A stretch of DNA of 64,000 nucleotides, from contig CM057825.1 of assembly GCA_030068075.1 (NCBI GenBank), positions 77,019,123 to 77,083,122 on the forward strand, written 5' to 3'. Numbering within the stretch: position 1 is the stretch's first letter; every line of letters begins with the position of its first letter. Positions 62,001 to 64,000 of the stretch are shown here, piece after piece. Under the pieces are notes generated by a model, which was not told the DNA's origin, ran no database searches, and saw only the letters and a program-made list of their open reading frames with translations. A program made the position numbers and the translations under genes. Origin of the DNA: Paguma larvata (lineage: Eukaryota > Chordata > Mammalia > Carnivora > Viverridae).

Positions 62001-63780
62001 AGTTAGACATGGCTGTAGCATGAATCCATCACTATATCCCTTCCTTGTAAAACTTGAATAAAATAAAATAATTGTTTTGAGAATTTGAATTCATGTGAAA
62101 TACTTAGGTTAGTGTTAGGCCCTGGTGAATTCTCAATAAACATTCACTGTTGTTATTGTCACCATTATCACAATGATCTCCTTCATTATTATCAATAATT
62201 TTTTATATGGATAACCCTCTTGTCTACTTTCTGTTCTATGAGCTGGACTACTCTATAGACTATACACGTAGAGTCATTTGGTATTTGTCTTTTTATTACT
62301 GGCTTAATTCGCATAATGTAATGTCCTCAAGGTTCATTCATGTTGCAGCATGTGTCAGAATTTGCTTCGTTCTTGAGGCTGAATAATATTCTATTATATG
62401 TATATATCATGTTTTGTTTATCCATTCATCTGCCAGTGGACATTTGGGTTGCTTCTAACTTTCGGCCATTGTGAATAATGCTTCTATGAATGTAGGTGAC
62501 AAATATTTTTTTAAATGTTTATTATTTTTGAGAGACAGAGAGACAGAGTGTGAGTAGGGGAGGGGCACAGAGAGAGACAGACACAGAATCCAAAGCAGGC
62601 TCCAGGCTCTGAGCCATCACCACAGAGCCTGACACGGGGCTCGAACTCACAGACCGTGAGATCATGACCTGAGCCAAAGTTGGCCGCTTAACTGATTGAG
62701 CCACCCAGGCGCCCTGGTGACAAATATTTAAGACCCTGCTCTCAATTCTTTTGAGCATATATTCAGAAATGGAGTTGCTAGGTCCCATGATAATTCTATT
62801 TTTAATTTTTTGAGGAACCACCCTACTATCTTGTACAGCAACTATACAATTTGAAATTCCGCAACAATTTTATTTTATGGATTATTATTTAGTTCTTTAA
62901 TTTTTCTGTGTTTCTTTCTCTGAAGTAAATTGTAATCCTCTCAAAGGCAGGAAACCAATAGTTTCTCGATTTTTTTTATTCCAGTTAAAAGGCCCACACT
63001 AAACAACAATTTGAATTTTGTATCTAGAATGTGAGTTTTAGGTACCTCCTATAGCCAGACAATAAGAGTGGCCTATTATTTTAATAGCATCAAGTAACTG
63101 TCCCCCAAATAGGAACAATTCCAAATGATAATGACCTTCCATAAGCAAATTCATGAGTGTGACTATTTTAAAGTACATTGTTAACCACCGTAGAAACACT
63201 CCTAAGCTAACATATGAAGGGCAATGTGTGTAAACATATCACTAATTAACTACTATCAAATCCTATCTAATCAGAAAATGAGCAAAATTATCCATCTTCA
63301 ATGTGGCCATCAGTCCTAATTTGAGTTAGAGTTCTAGGGAGCAAACATCTCACATTTGATTATCTAAATGTAACAATTTTACTTATTCTTTGAAATACAG
63401 CTTTCAAGGTAGCATTTGTCCGGTTTGGAACTTGAGTTCCACATACTTCCCTTCAGTTGGAAATAAGGATGAAATGGAATATATGGCAGCTAGAAGAGCA
63501 GTGATGAGGGCTGTTAAAATCTCTCACCAAGGAAATATTTAAAATAACCTTAATGTACGAGGAAGAAGCTGGTCAGAAATCCTAAAAACATCATTTTGCT
63601 AATTTTGTTAATGATTTTATGAGTAAGGACCATGCCGAACAAAGAACAGTAACCTTTCTCTTGGTGTTTTAGGTTGAATACAAAGCCGACTACAACAGCT
63701 GGATGAAAGGTTGTGGCTGGGTGCCTTTTGGGTCCTTGGAAATGGAAAAGGCAAAGAGGGCTTCAGACATCCTGAATGAG
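22970..63780 (+). CDS. NEB: Nebulin, N-terminal 983 residues in 27 exons (gene continues past the window)
   Basis: Nebulin is the giant actin-binding ruler of skeletal-muscle thin filaments. Its N-terminus sits at the pointed end with tropomodulin, and each module of about 35 residues contacts one actin. Joining the exons listed separately gives one open frame: acidic start (residues 1-26), Thr/Pro/Lys-rich linker (27-100), linker modules M1-M8 (101-386), super-repeat 1 (387-634), super-repeat 2 (635-881), start of super-repeat 3 (882-983). Most modules begin with x-x-YK and end in SD, so the actin-binding SDxxYK motif straddles the exon joints. All introns are phase 0 and all exons are multiples of three. 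The start ATG at 22970 has A at -3 and G at +4. Eight modules before the first seven-module super-repeat agrees with the known layout of nebulin. Full-length nebulin is 600-900 kDa, so only the amino end is here. No stop or frameshift interrupts the frame. Identification is by recognition of the protein; the exon edges are read from the sequence. Confidence 0.97.
23006..26364 (+). other. NEB intron 3
   Basis: 3.4 kb of mostly unique-looking AT-rich DNA. A (CAA)n tract lies at 23637-23652 and a T-run at 25981-25994. No SINE or hidden exon seen. Confidence 0.7.
26365..26406 (+). CDS. NEB: NEB exon 4, residues 13-26
   Basis: Fourteen codons, [14 protein letters not shown], continuing the Glu/Tyr-rich tail that lies at the thin-filament pointed end. 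Acceptor 'tatttatag', donor gag|gtaaga. Too short to be called without its neighbours. Confidence 0.92.
26407..28057 (+). other. NEB intron 4
   Basis: Unique-looking DNA with no repeat that I can name and no sign of a skipped exon. Confidence 0.6.
28058..28279 (+). CDS. NEB: NEB exon 5, residues 27-100
   Basis: Seventy-four codons. A Thr-rich start ([15 protein letters not shown]) is followed by a short Ala-Gln-Pro-Val repeat (about residues 51-68), a basic patch ([10 protein letters not shown]), and the conserved [16 protein letters not shown] segment leading into module 1. Acceptor 'cacattttcag', donor ccct|gtaagt. The Pro/Ala/Gln repeat is a low-complexity linker. Confidence 0.96.
28715..28931 (+). 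mobile_element. Felid CAN-SINE in NEB intron 5
   Basis: Head 'gggcgcctaggtggctcagt', felid block and A-rich tail, in the same direction as NEB. Flanks 'aagagttgatagtg' and 'aagagttgtatagtg' are a near-perfect target-site duplication. Confidence 0.93.
29029..29209 (+). mobile_element. MER5A-type hAT relic
   Basis: Starts 'cagtggatttttaactgtgg', then 'ttggaatcctctgggagct', and ends 'ccagaatcactgctg', in MER5A order but diverged. Confidence 0.6.
30318..30425 (+). CDS. NEB: NEB exon 6, module M1, residues 101-136
   Basis: Thirty-six codons starting [12 protein letters not shown] and ending QLSE. First nebulin module; M1-M3 are the part known to bind tropomodulin. Acceptor 'ttcttttcag', donor gag|gtgggc. 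Confidence 0.96.
30426..30902 (+). other. NEB intron 6
   Basis: 477 bases, no repeat recognised. Read-through frames from exon 6 into it are not coding. Confidence 0.7.
30903..31007 (+). CDS. NEB: NEB exon 7, module M2, residues 137-171
   Basis: Thirty-five codons, [20 protein letters not shown] then [15 protein letters not shown]. Acceptor 'atttctgcag', donor aag|gtgagg. The module is atypical in having few Tyr and a His/Cys-containing centre, as in the linker region generally. Confidence 0.96.
31008..31688 (+). other. NEB intron 7
   Basis: 681 bases with nothing recognised. Confidence 0.65.
31689..31793 (+). CDS. NEB: NEB exon 8, module M3, residues 172-206
   Basis: Thirty-five codons beginning [20 protein letters not shown] and ending MFSK. 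Acceptor 'tttctgtctag', donor aag|gtaagg. Confidence 0.96.
31794..32467 (+). other. NEB intron 8
   Basis: 674 bases. Long chance frames cross it on both strands (see rejected list). A GA-rich part at 31920-32060 may be an old repeat but is not assigned. Confidence 0.6.
32468..32572 (+). CDS. NEB: NEB exon 9, module M4, residues 207-241
   Basis: Thirty-five codons beginning [20 protein letters not shown] and ending KALSD. Acceptor 'tctgatttag', donor gat|gtaagt. Confidence 0.96.
34050..35000 (-). repeat. L2-like LINE relic, antisense
   Basis: The GA-rich + strand has word order resembling antisense L2, including 'gtgagcacttgaacaaaggg', 'ggaccttgaaaatcaggcag' and 'gagttttggaggacacca'. Strongly diverged; family assignment tentative. 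Confidence 0.4.
35995..36600 (-). repeat. L2 LINE 3' relic, antisense
   Basis: Runs from 'cacaaatgagcaggtatgtt' and 'agagctcacagtccaaggag' through 'gagcattccagggaaaaggg' to 'ggaggcagggcttaagattg', the antisense L2 3'-end order. Supplies the short spurious frames at 36054-36553. Confidence 0.5.
37465..37569 (+). CDS. NEB: NEB exon 10, module M5, residues 242-276
   Basis: Thirty-five codons beginning [20 protein letters not shown] and ending NQVSK. Acceptor 'ttgtcag', donor aag|gtaagt. Confidence 0.96.
38536..38736 (+). mobile_element. Felid CAN-SINE in NEB intron 10
   Basis: Canonical head, felid block and A-rich tail. Perfect flanks 'gaactgtccata' at 38524-38535 and from 38737 are the target-site duplication. 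Confidence 0.95.
40360..41065 (+). mobile_element. ERVL/MLT2-like LTR relic (old endogenous retroviral LTR)
   Basis: Word order matches MLT2-class LTRs: 'gttagcctcagatctcacag', 'ggctcacagagctcagggaa', 'tttttatggaggtttcatca', 'ctccagcccctctcccctcc', 'accagcccccatcataaagc', and the terminal 'aatatatatatttcttacta'. No internal viral genes are attached, so it is best read as a solo LTR. Family from remembered consensus. Confidence 0.6.
42800..43005 (-). repeat. MIR SINE relic, antisense
   Basis: 'tttgtttagcactgaagagg', 'tgaacttatttaaacttttc', 'gagaaccctgaaacttagag' and the following 'gaggctaagctacgtctttg' follow antisense MIR order. Confidence 0.55.
43351..43566 (-). mobile_element. Felid CAN-SINE, antisense, perfect 14-bp duplication
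   Basis: Reverse-strand SINE with head end 'ctgagtcacccaggtgcccc'. 'taattttattttaa' occurs at 43337-43350 and 43567-43580. Confidence 0.95.
44300..44404 (+). CDS. NEB: NEB exon 11, module M6, residues 277-311
   Basis: Thirty-five codons beginning [20 protein letters not shown] and ending NADNIST. It ends in ST rather than SD, so the actin motif at the M6/M7 joint is ST-RKYQ, a weak match. Acceptor has a long T/C tract 'tttttttctcttag', donor aca|gtaagt. Confidence 0.96.
44405..45035 (+). other. NEB intron 11
   Basis: 631 bases of unique-looking sequence. Nothing recognised. Confidence 0.65.
45036..45143 (+). CDS. NEB: NEB exon 12, module M7, residues 312-347
   Basis: Thirty-six codons beginning [20 protein letters not shown] and ending GVAASK. 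Acceptor 'taatgtcttacag', donor aag|gtatga. Confidence 0.96.
45144..47657 (+). other. NEB intron 12
   Basis: 2.5 kb. Most of 45640-46620 is an L2-like antisense relic, and 47350-47460 looks like a sense L2 3' end ('ttgagggcagggatcatgtg'). No exon between M7 and M8 is evident. Confidence 0.6.
45640..46620 (-). repeat. L2-like LINE relic, antisense
   Basis: Includes 'atttgagatgtcttttagac', 'atccaagtggaaatgttaag' and 'aatttgggagtcatcagtag', a widespread word order that I read as antisense L2. Diverged; family name moderately secure. Confidence 0.5.
47658..47774 (+). CDS. NEB: NEB exon 13, module M8, residues 348-386
   Basis: Thirty-nine codons, the longest single module here, beginning [20 protein letters not shown] and ending GDALSD. 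Last linker module before the super-repeats. Acceptor 'cactcctacag', donor gat|gtaagt. Confidence 0.96.
47775..49551 (+). other. NEB intron 13
   Basis: 1.8 kb with a sense SINE at 48838-49040 and otherwise unique-looking AT-rich sequence. Confidence 0.7.
48838..49040 (+). mobile_element. CAN-SINE in NEB intron 13, slightly eroded
   Basis: Head 'ggggcacctgggtggctcag', damaged B-box region 'gcaagttcaagtccgcatca', shortened CT-rich part and an A-rich tail. I could not find a clear target-site duplication, so it is probably older. Confidence 0.85.
49552..49656 (+). CDS. NEB: NEB exon 14, super-repeat 1 module R1, residues 387-421
   Basis: Thirty-five codons beginning [20 protein letters not shown] and ending NFTSD. 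Starts super-repeat 1 (M9). Its partner in super-repeat 2 is exon 21: 21 base differences in 102 aligned, and one codon longer. Donor gat|gtaagc. Confidence 0.96.
49743..49850 (+). CDS. NEB: NEB exon 15, super-repeat 1 module R2, residues 422-457
   Basis: Thirty-six codons beginning [20 protein letters not shown] and ending AAQNSD. The preceding intron is only 86 bases. Donor gat|gtaagt. Pairs with exon 22. Confidence 0.96.
49948..50052 (+). CDS. NEB: NEB exon 16, super-repeat 1 module R3, residues 458-492
   Basis: Thirty-five codons beginning [20 protein letters not shown] and ending DQCKD. R3 is where later super-repeats carry the tropomyosin motif WLKGIGW; here the place is taken by RGKGFFP, without either Trp. 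It also ends in KD, not SD. Confidence 0.96.
50053..50448 (+). other. NEB intron 16
   Basis: 396 bases, nothing recognised; ends in a strong tract 'ttccttttttcctccccag'. Confidence 0.7.
50449..50547 (+). CDS. NEB: NEB exon 17, super-repeat 1 module R4, residues 493-525
   Basis: Thirty-three codons, the shortest module class, beginning [20 protein letters not shown] and ending SKQLSD. Donor gat|gtaagt. Pairs with exon 24. Confidence 0.96.
50800..51000 (+). repeat. MIR SINE relic, sense
   Basis: 'gtttttgagtcagacaaaac', 'tgggttcaaattccacctct' and 'attgtttaacttctgtttgc' follow the sense MIR order. Confidence 0.65.
51325..51770 (+). mobile_element. 5'-truncated young L1, 3' end only
   Basis: Starts in the distal ORF2/3' UTR ('catggatggaactggagggt', 'gaaataagtcagtcagaaaa'), runs through 'gggatgaacactgggtgtta' and ends in a long A-rich tail. 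Flanks 'gaaaaagccacctcct' (51309-51324) and 'gaaagagccacctcct' (from 51771) are a 16-bp target-site duplication with one mismatch. Confidence 0.92.
52015..52061 (+). promoter_or_regulatory. Long pure CT tract at the exon 18 3' splice site
   Basis: From about 52023 to the acceptor the sequence is only C and T until the final cag. This unusually long polypyrimidine tract should be a strong U2AF site. It is also a CT-type microsatellite prone to slippage. Confidence 0.75.
52062..52166 (+). CDS. NEB: NEB exon 18, super-repeat 1 module R5, residues 526-560
   Basis: Thirty-five codons beginning [20 protein letters not shown] and ending AYNLSD. Donor gat|gtaagt. Pairs with exon 25, with 19 base differences in 105. 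Confidence 0.96.
52167..53329 (+). other. NEB intron 18
   Basis: 1.16 kb of AT-rich sequence holding a short L1 tail at 53061-53245 less than 100 bases before exon 19. Confidence 0.7.
53061..53245 (+). mobile_element. Very short 5'-truncated L1 tail
   Basis: About 185 bases of the felid L1 3' UTR ('aacataagagactcttaaat', 'gggatgagcagtgggtgttg') plus an A-rich tail. Flanked by 'agagtattg' at 53052-53060 and 53246-53254. Confidence 0.88.
53330..53437 (+). CDS. NEB: NEB exon 19, super-repeat 1 module R6, residues 561-596
   Basis: Thirty-six codons beginning [20 protein letters not shown] and ending SRIASD. Differs from exon 26 at only 3 of 108 bases and one residue (Arg for Lys at module position 32). 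Acceptor 'tttctgtccag', donor gat|gtgagt. Confidence 0.96.
53507..53562 (+). repeat. 28-bp tandem duplication spanning the exon 20 acceptor
   Basis: Two copies, 53507-53534 and 53535-53562, differ at one base. Each contains the intron end, the AG and the first 12 exon bases (GTGATGTACAAG). The paralogous site before exon 27 has a single copy, so this is a gain here. Using the upstream AG (53521-53522) would shift the frame and reach TGA at 53571-53573. Confidence 0.95.
53551..53664 (+). CDS. NEB: NEB exon 20, super-repeat 1 module R7, residues 597-634
   Basis: Thirty-eight codons beginning [20 protein letters not shown] and ending KNQSD. The start at 53551 uses the second of two duplicated AGs because only it keeps the frame. 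Differs from exon 27 at 3 of 114 bases and one residue (Asn for Ser). Donor gat|gtgagt. Confidence 0.93.
53665..54845 (+). other. NEB intron 20 (between super-repeats 1 and 2)
   Basis: 1.2 kb AT-rich, no named repeat. Its first 45 or so bases still resemble the start of intron 27, then similarity ends. Confidence 0.65.
54846..54947 (+). CDS. NEB: NEB exon 21, super-repeat 2 module R1, residues 635-668
   Basis: Thirty-four codons beginning [20 protein letters not shown] and ending LKNFSE. One codon shorter than exon 14 and ends in SE, not SD. The donor is gag|gttcga, matching the consensus only at the GT, +5 G and exon AG. Reading on gives an in-frame stop at 55017-55019, so splicing is needed. 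Confidence 0.92.
55049..55156 (+). CDS. NEB: NEB exon 22, super-repeat 2 module R2, residues 669-704
   Basis: Thirty-six codons beginning [20 protein letters not shown] and ending SAQNSD. The intron before it is 101 bases. Acceptor 'ttttctctttcag', donor gac|gtaagt. Confidence 0.96.
55246..55350 (+). CDS. NEB: NEB exon 23, super-repeat 2 module R3, residues 705-739
   Basis: Thirty-five codons beginning [20 protein letters not shown] and ending DQCKD. As in exon 16, the tropomyosin-motif position is degenerate (KGKCYFP, no Trp). The intron before it is 89 bases. Donor gat|gtaagt. Confidence 0.96.
55351..56339 (+). other. NEB intron 23
   Basis: 989 bases, of which about 55620-56205 is an antisense L2 relic ending in a (GA)n run at 56189-56204. 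Confidence 0.65.
55620..56205 (-). repeat. L2 LINE 3' relic, antisense
   Basis: Begins 'gttcattcatttaacaagtt', then 'tcagacactgtccttggtgc', 'gatgatgtgggagagagaga' and 'aatggagagccattgtaagg', the antisense L2 3'-end order. The reverse-strand frame at 55853-56290 overlaps this relic and is not a separate gene. Confidence 0.6.
56340..56438 (+). CDS. NEB: NEB exon 24, super-repeat 2 module R4, residues 740-772
   Basis: Thirty-three codons beginning [20 protein letters not shown] and ending TKQLSD. Acceptor 'atctttttctag', donor gac|gtaagt. Confidence 0.96.
56439..57464 (+). other. NEB intron 24
   Basis: 1.0 kb. 56880-57000 resembles antisense L2 and 57000-57150 a MER5A relic containing a (CTG)5 run. 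Confidence 0.6.
57000..57150 (+). mobile_element. MER5A-type hAT relic
   Basis: 'gtgcttctcaaacattgact', 'ttctgattcagtaggtctgg', 'aacaagcttctaggtgatgc' and 'gaccacactttgagtagcag' follow MER5A order with eroded ends. Confidence 0.7.
57465..57569 (+). CDS. NEB: NEB exon 25, super-repeat 2 module R5, residues 773-807
   Basis: Thirty-five codons beginning [20 protein letters not shown] and ending AYNLSD. Acceptor 'ctactgttttccag', donor gat|gtaagt. Confidence 0.96.
57570..58353 (+). other. NEB intron 25
   Basis: 784 bases including an antisense SINE (57753-57971). The last 30 bases resemble the end of intron 18. Confidence 0.7.
57753..57971 (-). mobile_element. Felid CAN-SINE, antisense
   Basis: T-rich start, GA-rich block and head end 'ccaactgagccaccc' (the last few head bases are missing). 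Flanks 'cttagctatcgttttt' and 'cttagctatcattttt' differ at one base. Confidence 0.93.
58354..58461 (+). CDS. NEB: NEB exon 26, super-repeat 2 module R6, residues 808-843
   Basis: Thirty-six codons beginning [20 protein letters not shown] and ending SKIASD. Nearly identical to exon 19. Donor gat|gtgagt, followed by an 85-base intron. Confidence 0.96.
58547..58660 (+). CDS. NEB: NEB exon 27, super-repeat 2 module R7, residues 844-881
   Basis: Thirty-eight codons beginning [20 protein letters not shown] and ending KNQSD. Single acceptor 'tgctgtctttacag', the ancestral state relative to exon 20. Donor gat|gtgagt. Confidence 0.96.
58752..58982 (+). mobile_element. Felid CAN-SINE with expanded (CT)n
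   Basis: Canonical head and felid block. The CT part carries a (CT)n run at 58918-58942, then an A-rich tail. Flanks 'gattccatatcca' and 'gattccatacccatgg' are a slightly changed target-site duplication. Confidence 0.93.
59671..59884 (-). mobile_element. Felid CAN-SINE, antisense, perfect 15-bp duplication
   Basis: Reverse-strand SINE with head end 'ctgagccacccaggcgcccc'. 'tgtatcattttcttt' flanks it exactly at 59656-59670 and 59885-59899, so it is a fairly young insertion. Confidence 0.95.
60282..60345. repeat. 27-bp tandem duplication ending in an inverted repeat
   Basis: Unit 60282-60308 is repeated at 60309-60335 with one difference. Each unit has near-inverted ends (gcagat / atctgc). 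The second runs into a perfect 8-bp inverted repeat with a 2-base loop (gcaatgcg-tg-cgcattgc, 60328-60345). No function known. Confidence 0.9.
61635..61832 (+). CDS. NEB: NEB exon 28, super-repeat 3 modules R1+R2 fused, residues 882-947
   Basis: Sixty-six codons, two modules in one exon: [23 protein letters not shown] (35 residues) and [23 protein letters not shown] (31). The SD-VDYK joint is uninterrupted, whereas super-repeats 1 and 2 have a short intron at this joint. Acceptor 'cctattcatag', donor gat|gtgagt. Confidence 0.96.
62225..62860 (-). mobile_element. Old L1 LINE fragment, antisense, split by a SINE
   Basis: The + strand shows 'aggttcattcatgttgcagc', 'gaggctgaataatattctat', 'ttgtttatccattcatctgc', 'ggccattgtgaataatgctt' and, after the SINE, 'ctcaattcttttgagcatat' and 'ttttttgaggaaccacccta', the reverse complement of L1 ORF2. 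Confidence 0.88.
62509..62715 (-). mobile_element. Felid CAN-SINE nested in antisense L1
   Basis: Reverse-strand SINE with head end 'ttgagccacccaggcgccct'. The L1 word 'ggtgacaaatattt' is duplicated at 62495-62508 and 62716-62729. Confidence 0.95.
63673..63780 (+). CDS. NEB: NEB exon 29, super-repeat 3 module R3, residues 948-983
   Basis: Thirty-six codons beginning [20 protein letters not shown] and ending DILNE. It carries WMKGCGW, a variant of the nebulin tropomyosin-binding motif WLKGIGW, the first in the protein. Acceptor 'cttggtgttttag', donor gag|gtaaag. The gene continues past the window. Confidence 0.96.
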
Positions 63781-64000
63781 GTAAAGCCATCCTGTGTGCT
63801 ACAGAATGAGAGTTGGGGGTGTGGTATGTTAAAGCCCCCAAAGCCACGGAAGCACCTTCTTTACCGCTTCATTCTATAGTAACTGTTGCTGAGATTAAAA
63901 AAAAAAAAACAACTTACTACATGCATGAGTTATCCAGGTAGACAAGCATCCCCTTTATGTCACCAAATCATTTATGTTAACCATTCATGATAAAAATGTC
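63781..64000 (+). other. NEB intron 29, 5' part
   Basis: 220 bases to the window edge. A short A-run at 63898-63909, otherwise nothing recognised. Confidence 0.7.

Larger units (their letters stand above)
61833..63672 (+). other. NEB intron 28
   Basis: 1.8 kb. Holds a MIR-like 3' scrap (about 62100-62180) and an antisense L1 fragment (62225-62860) split by an antisense SINE (62509-62715). Confidence 0.7.

Noticed and set aside
1..64000. CRISPR array, prokaryotic operon or mobile gene system
   Set aside because: No regularly spaced direct repeats with unique spacers and no dense coding; the window is plainly vertebrate genomic DNA.

Overview
The window is carnivore genomic DNA, almost certainly from a cat-like species (Feliformia). 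The evidence is about seventeen tRNA-derived SINEs of the felid type. They have a tRNA-like head with A and B boxes, then 'ctcagagcctggagcctgc', a CT-rich stretch and an A-rich tail, and many are flanked by target-site duplications. No bacterial or viral gene system is present.

The only protein gene I can support is the 5' part of nebulin (NEB) on the + strand, the giant ruler protein of the skeletal-muscle thin filament. I place the promoter and a first non-coding exon near 21.5-21.7 kb, a probable second non-coding exon at 22.32 kb, and the start codon at 22970. From there 27 coding exons run to 63780, encoding the first 983 residues, and the gene continues beyond the window. Every intron is phase 0 and every coding exon is a multiple of three. 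From exon 6 on each exon encodes one nebulin module of 33-39 residues (exon 28 encodes two).

The protein layout is: an acidic Glu/Tyr-rich N-terminus (exons 3-4); a Thr-, Pro- and Lys-rich linker (exon 5); eight linker modules M1-M8 (exons 6-13); super-repeat 1 (seven modules, exons 14-20); super-repeat 2 (seven modules, exons 21-27); and the start of super-repeat 3 (exons 28-29), where the first tropomyosin-type motif, WMKGCGW, appears.

The first 21.5 kb is intergenic DNA: SINEs, two L1 fragments with SINEs nested in them, L2 and MIR relics, MER5A/hAT relics and some unrecognised unique sequence. The introns hold the same kinds of repeats plus one ERVL/MLT2-like LTR (40.36-41.07 kb) and two 5'-truncated young L1 tails (51.3-51.8 and 53.06-53.25 kb).

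The observations most worth checking lie inside the super-repeats. (1) A 28-bp tandem duplication copies the whole 3' splice site of exon 20, and the upstream copy would cause a frameshift and stop. (2) The last two modules of super-repeats 1 and 2, with the intron between them, are about 97% identical while the other module pairs compared are about 80% identical, suggesting gene conversion. (3) Exon 21 has a very weak 5' splice site. (4) Super-repeat 3 lacks the intron that separates its first two modules in super-repeats 1 and 2. I see no undescribed biological system here.
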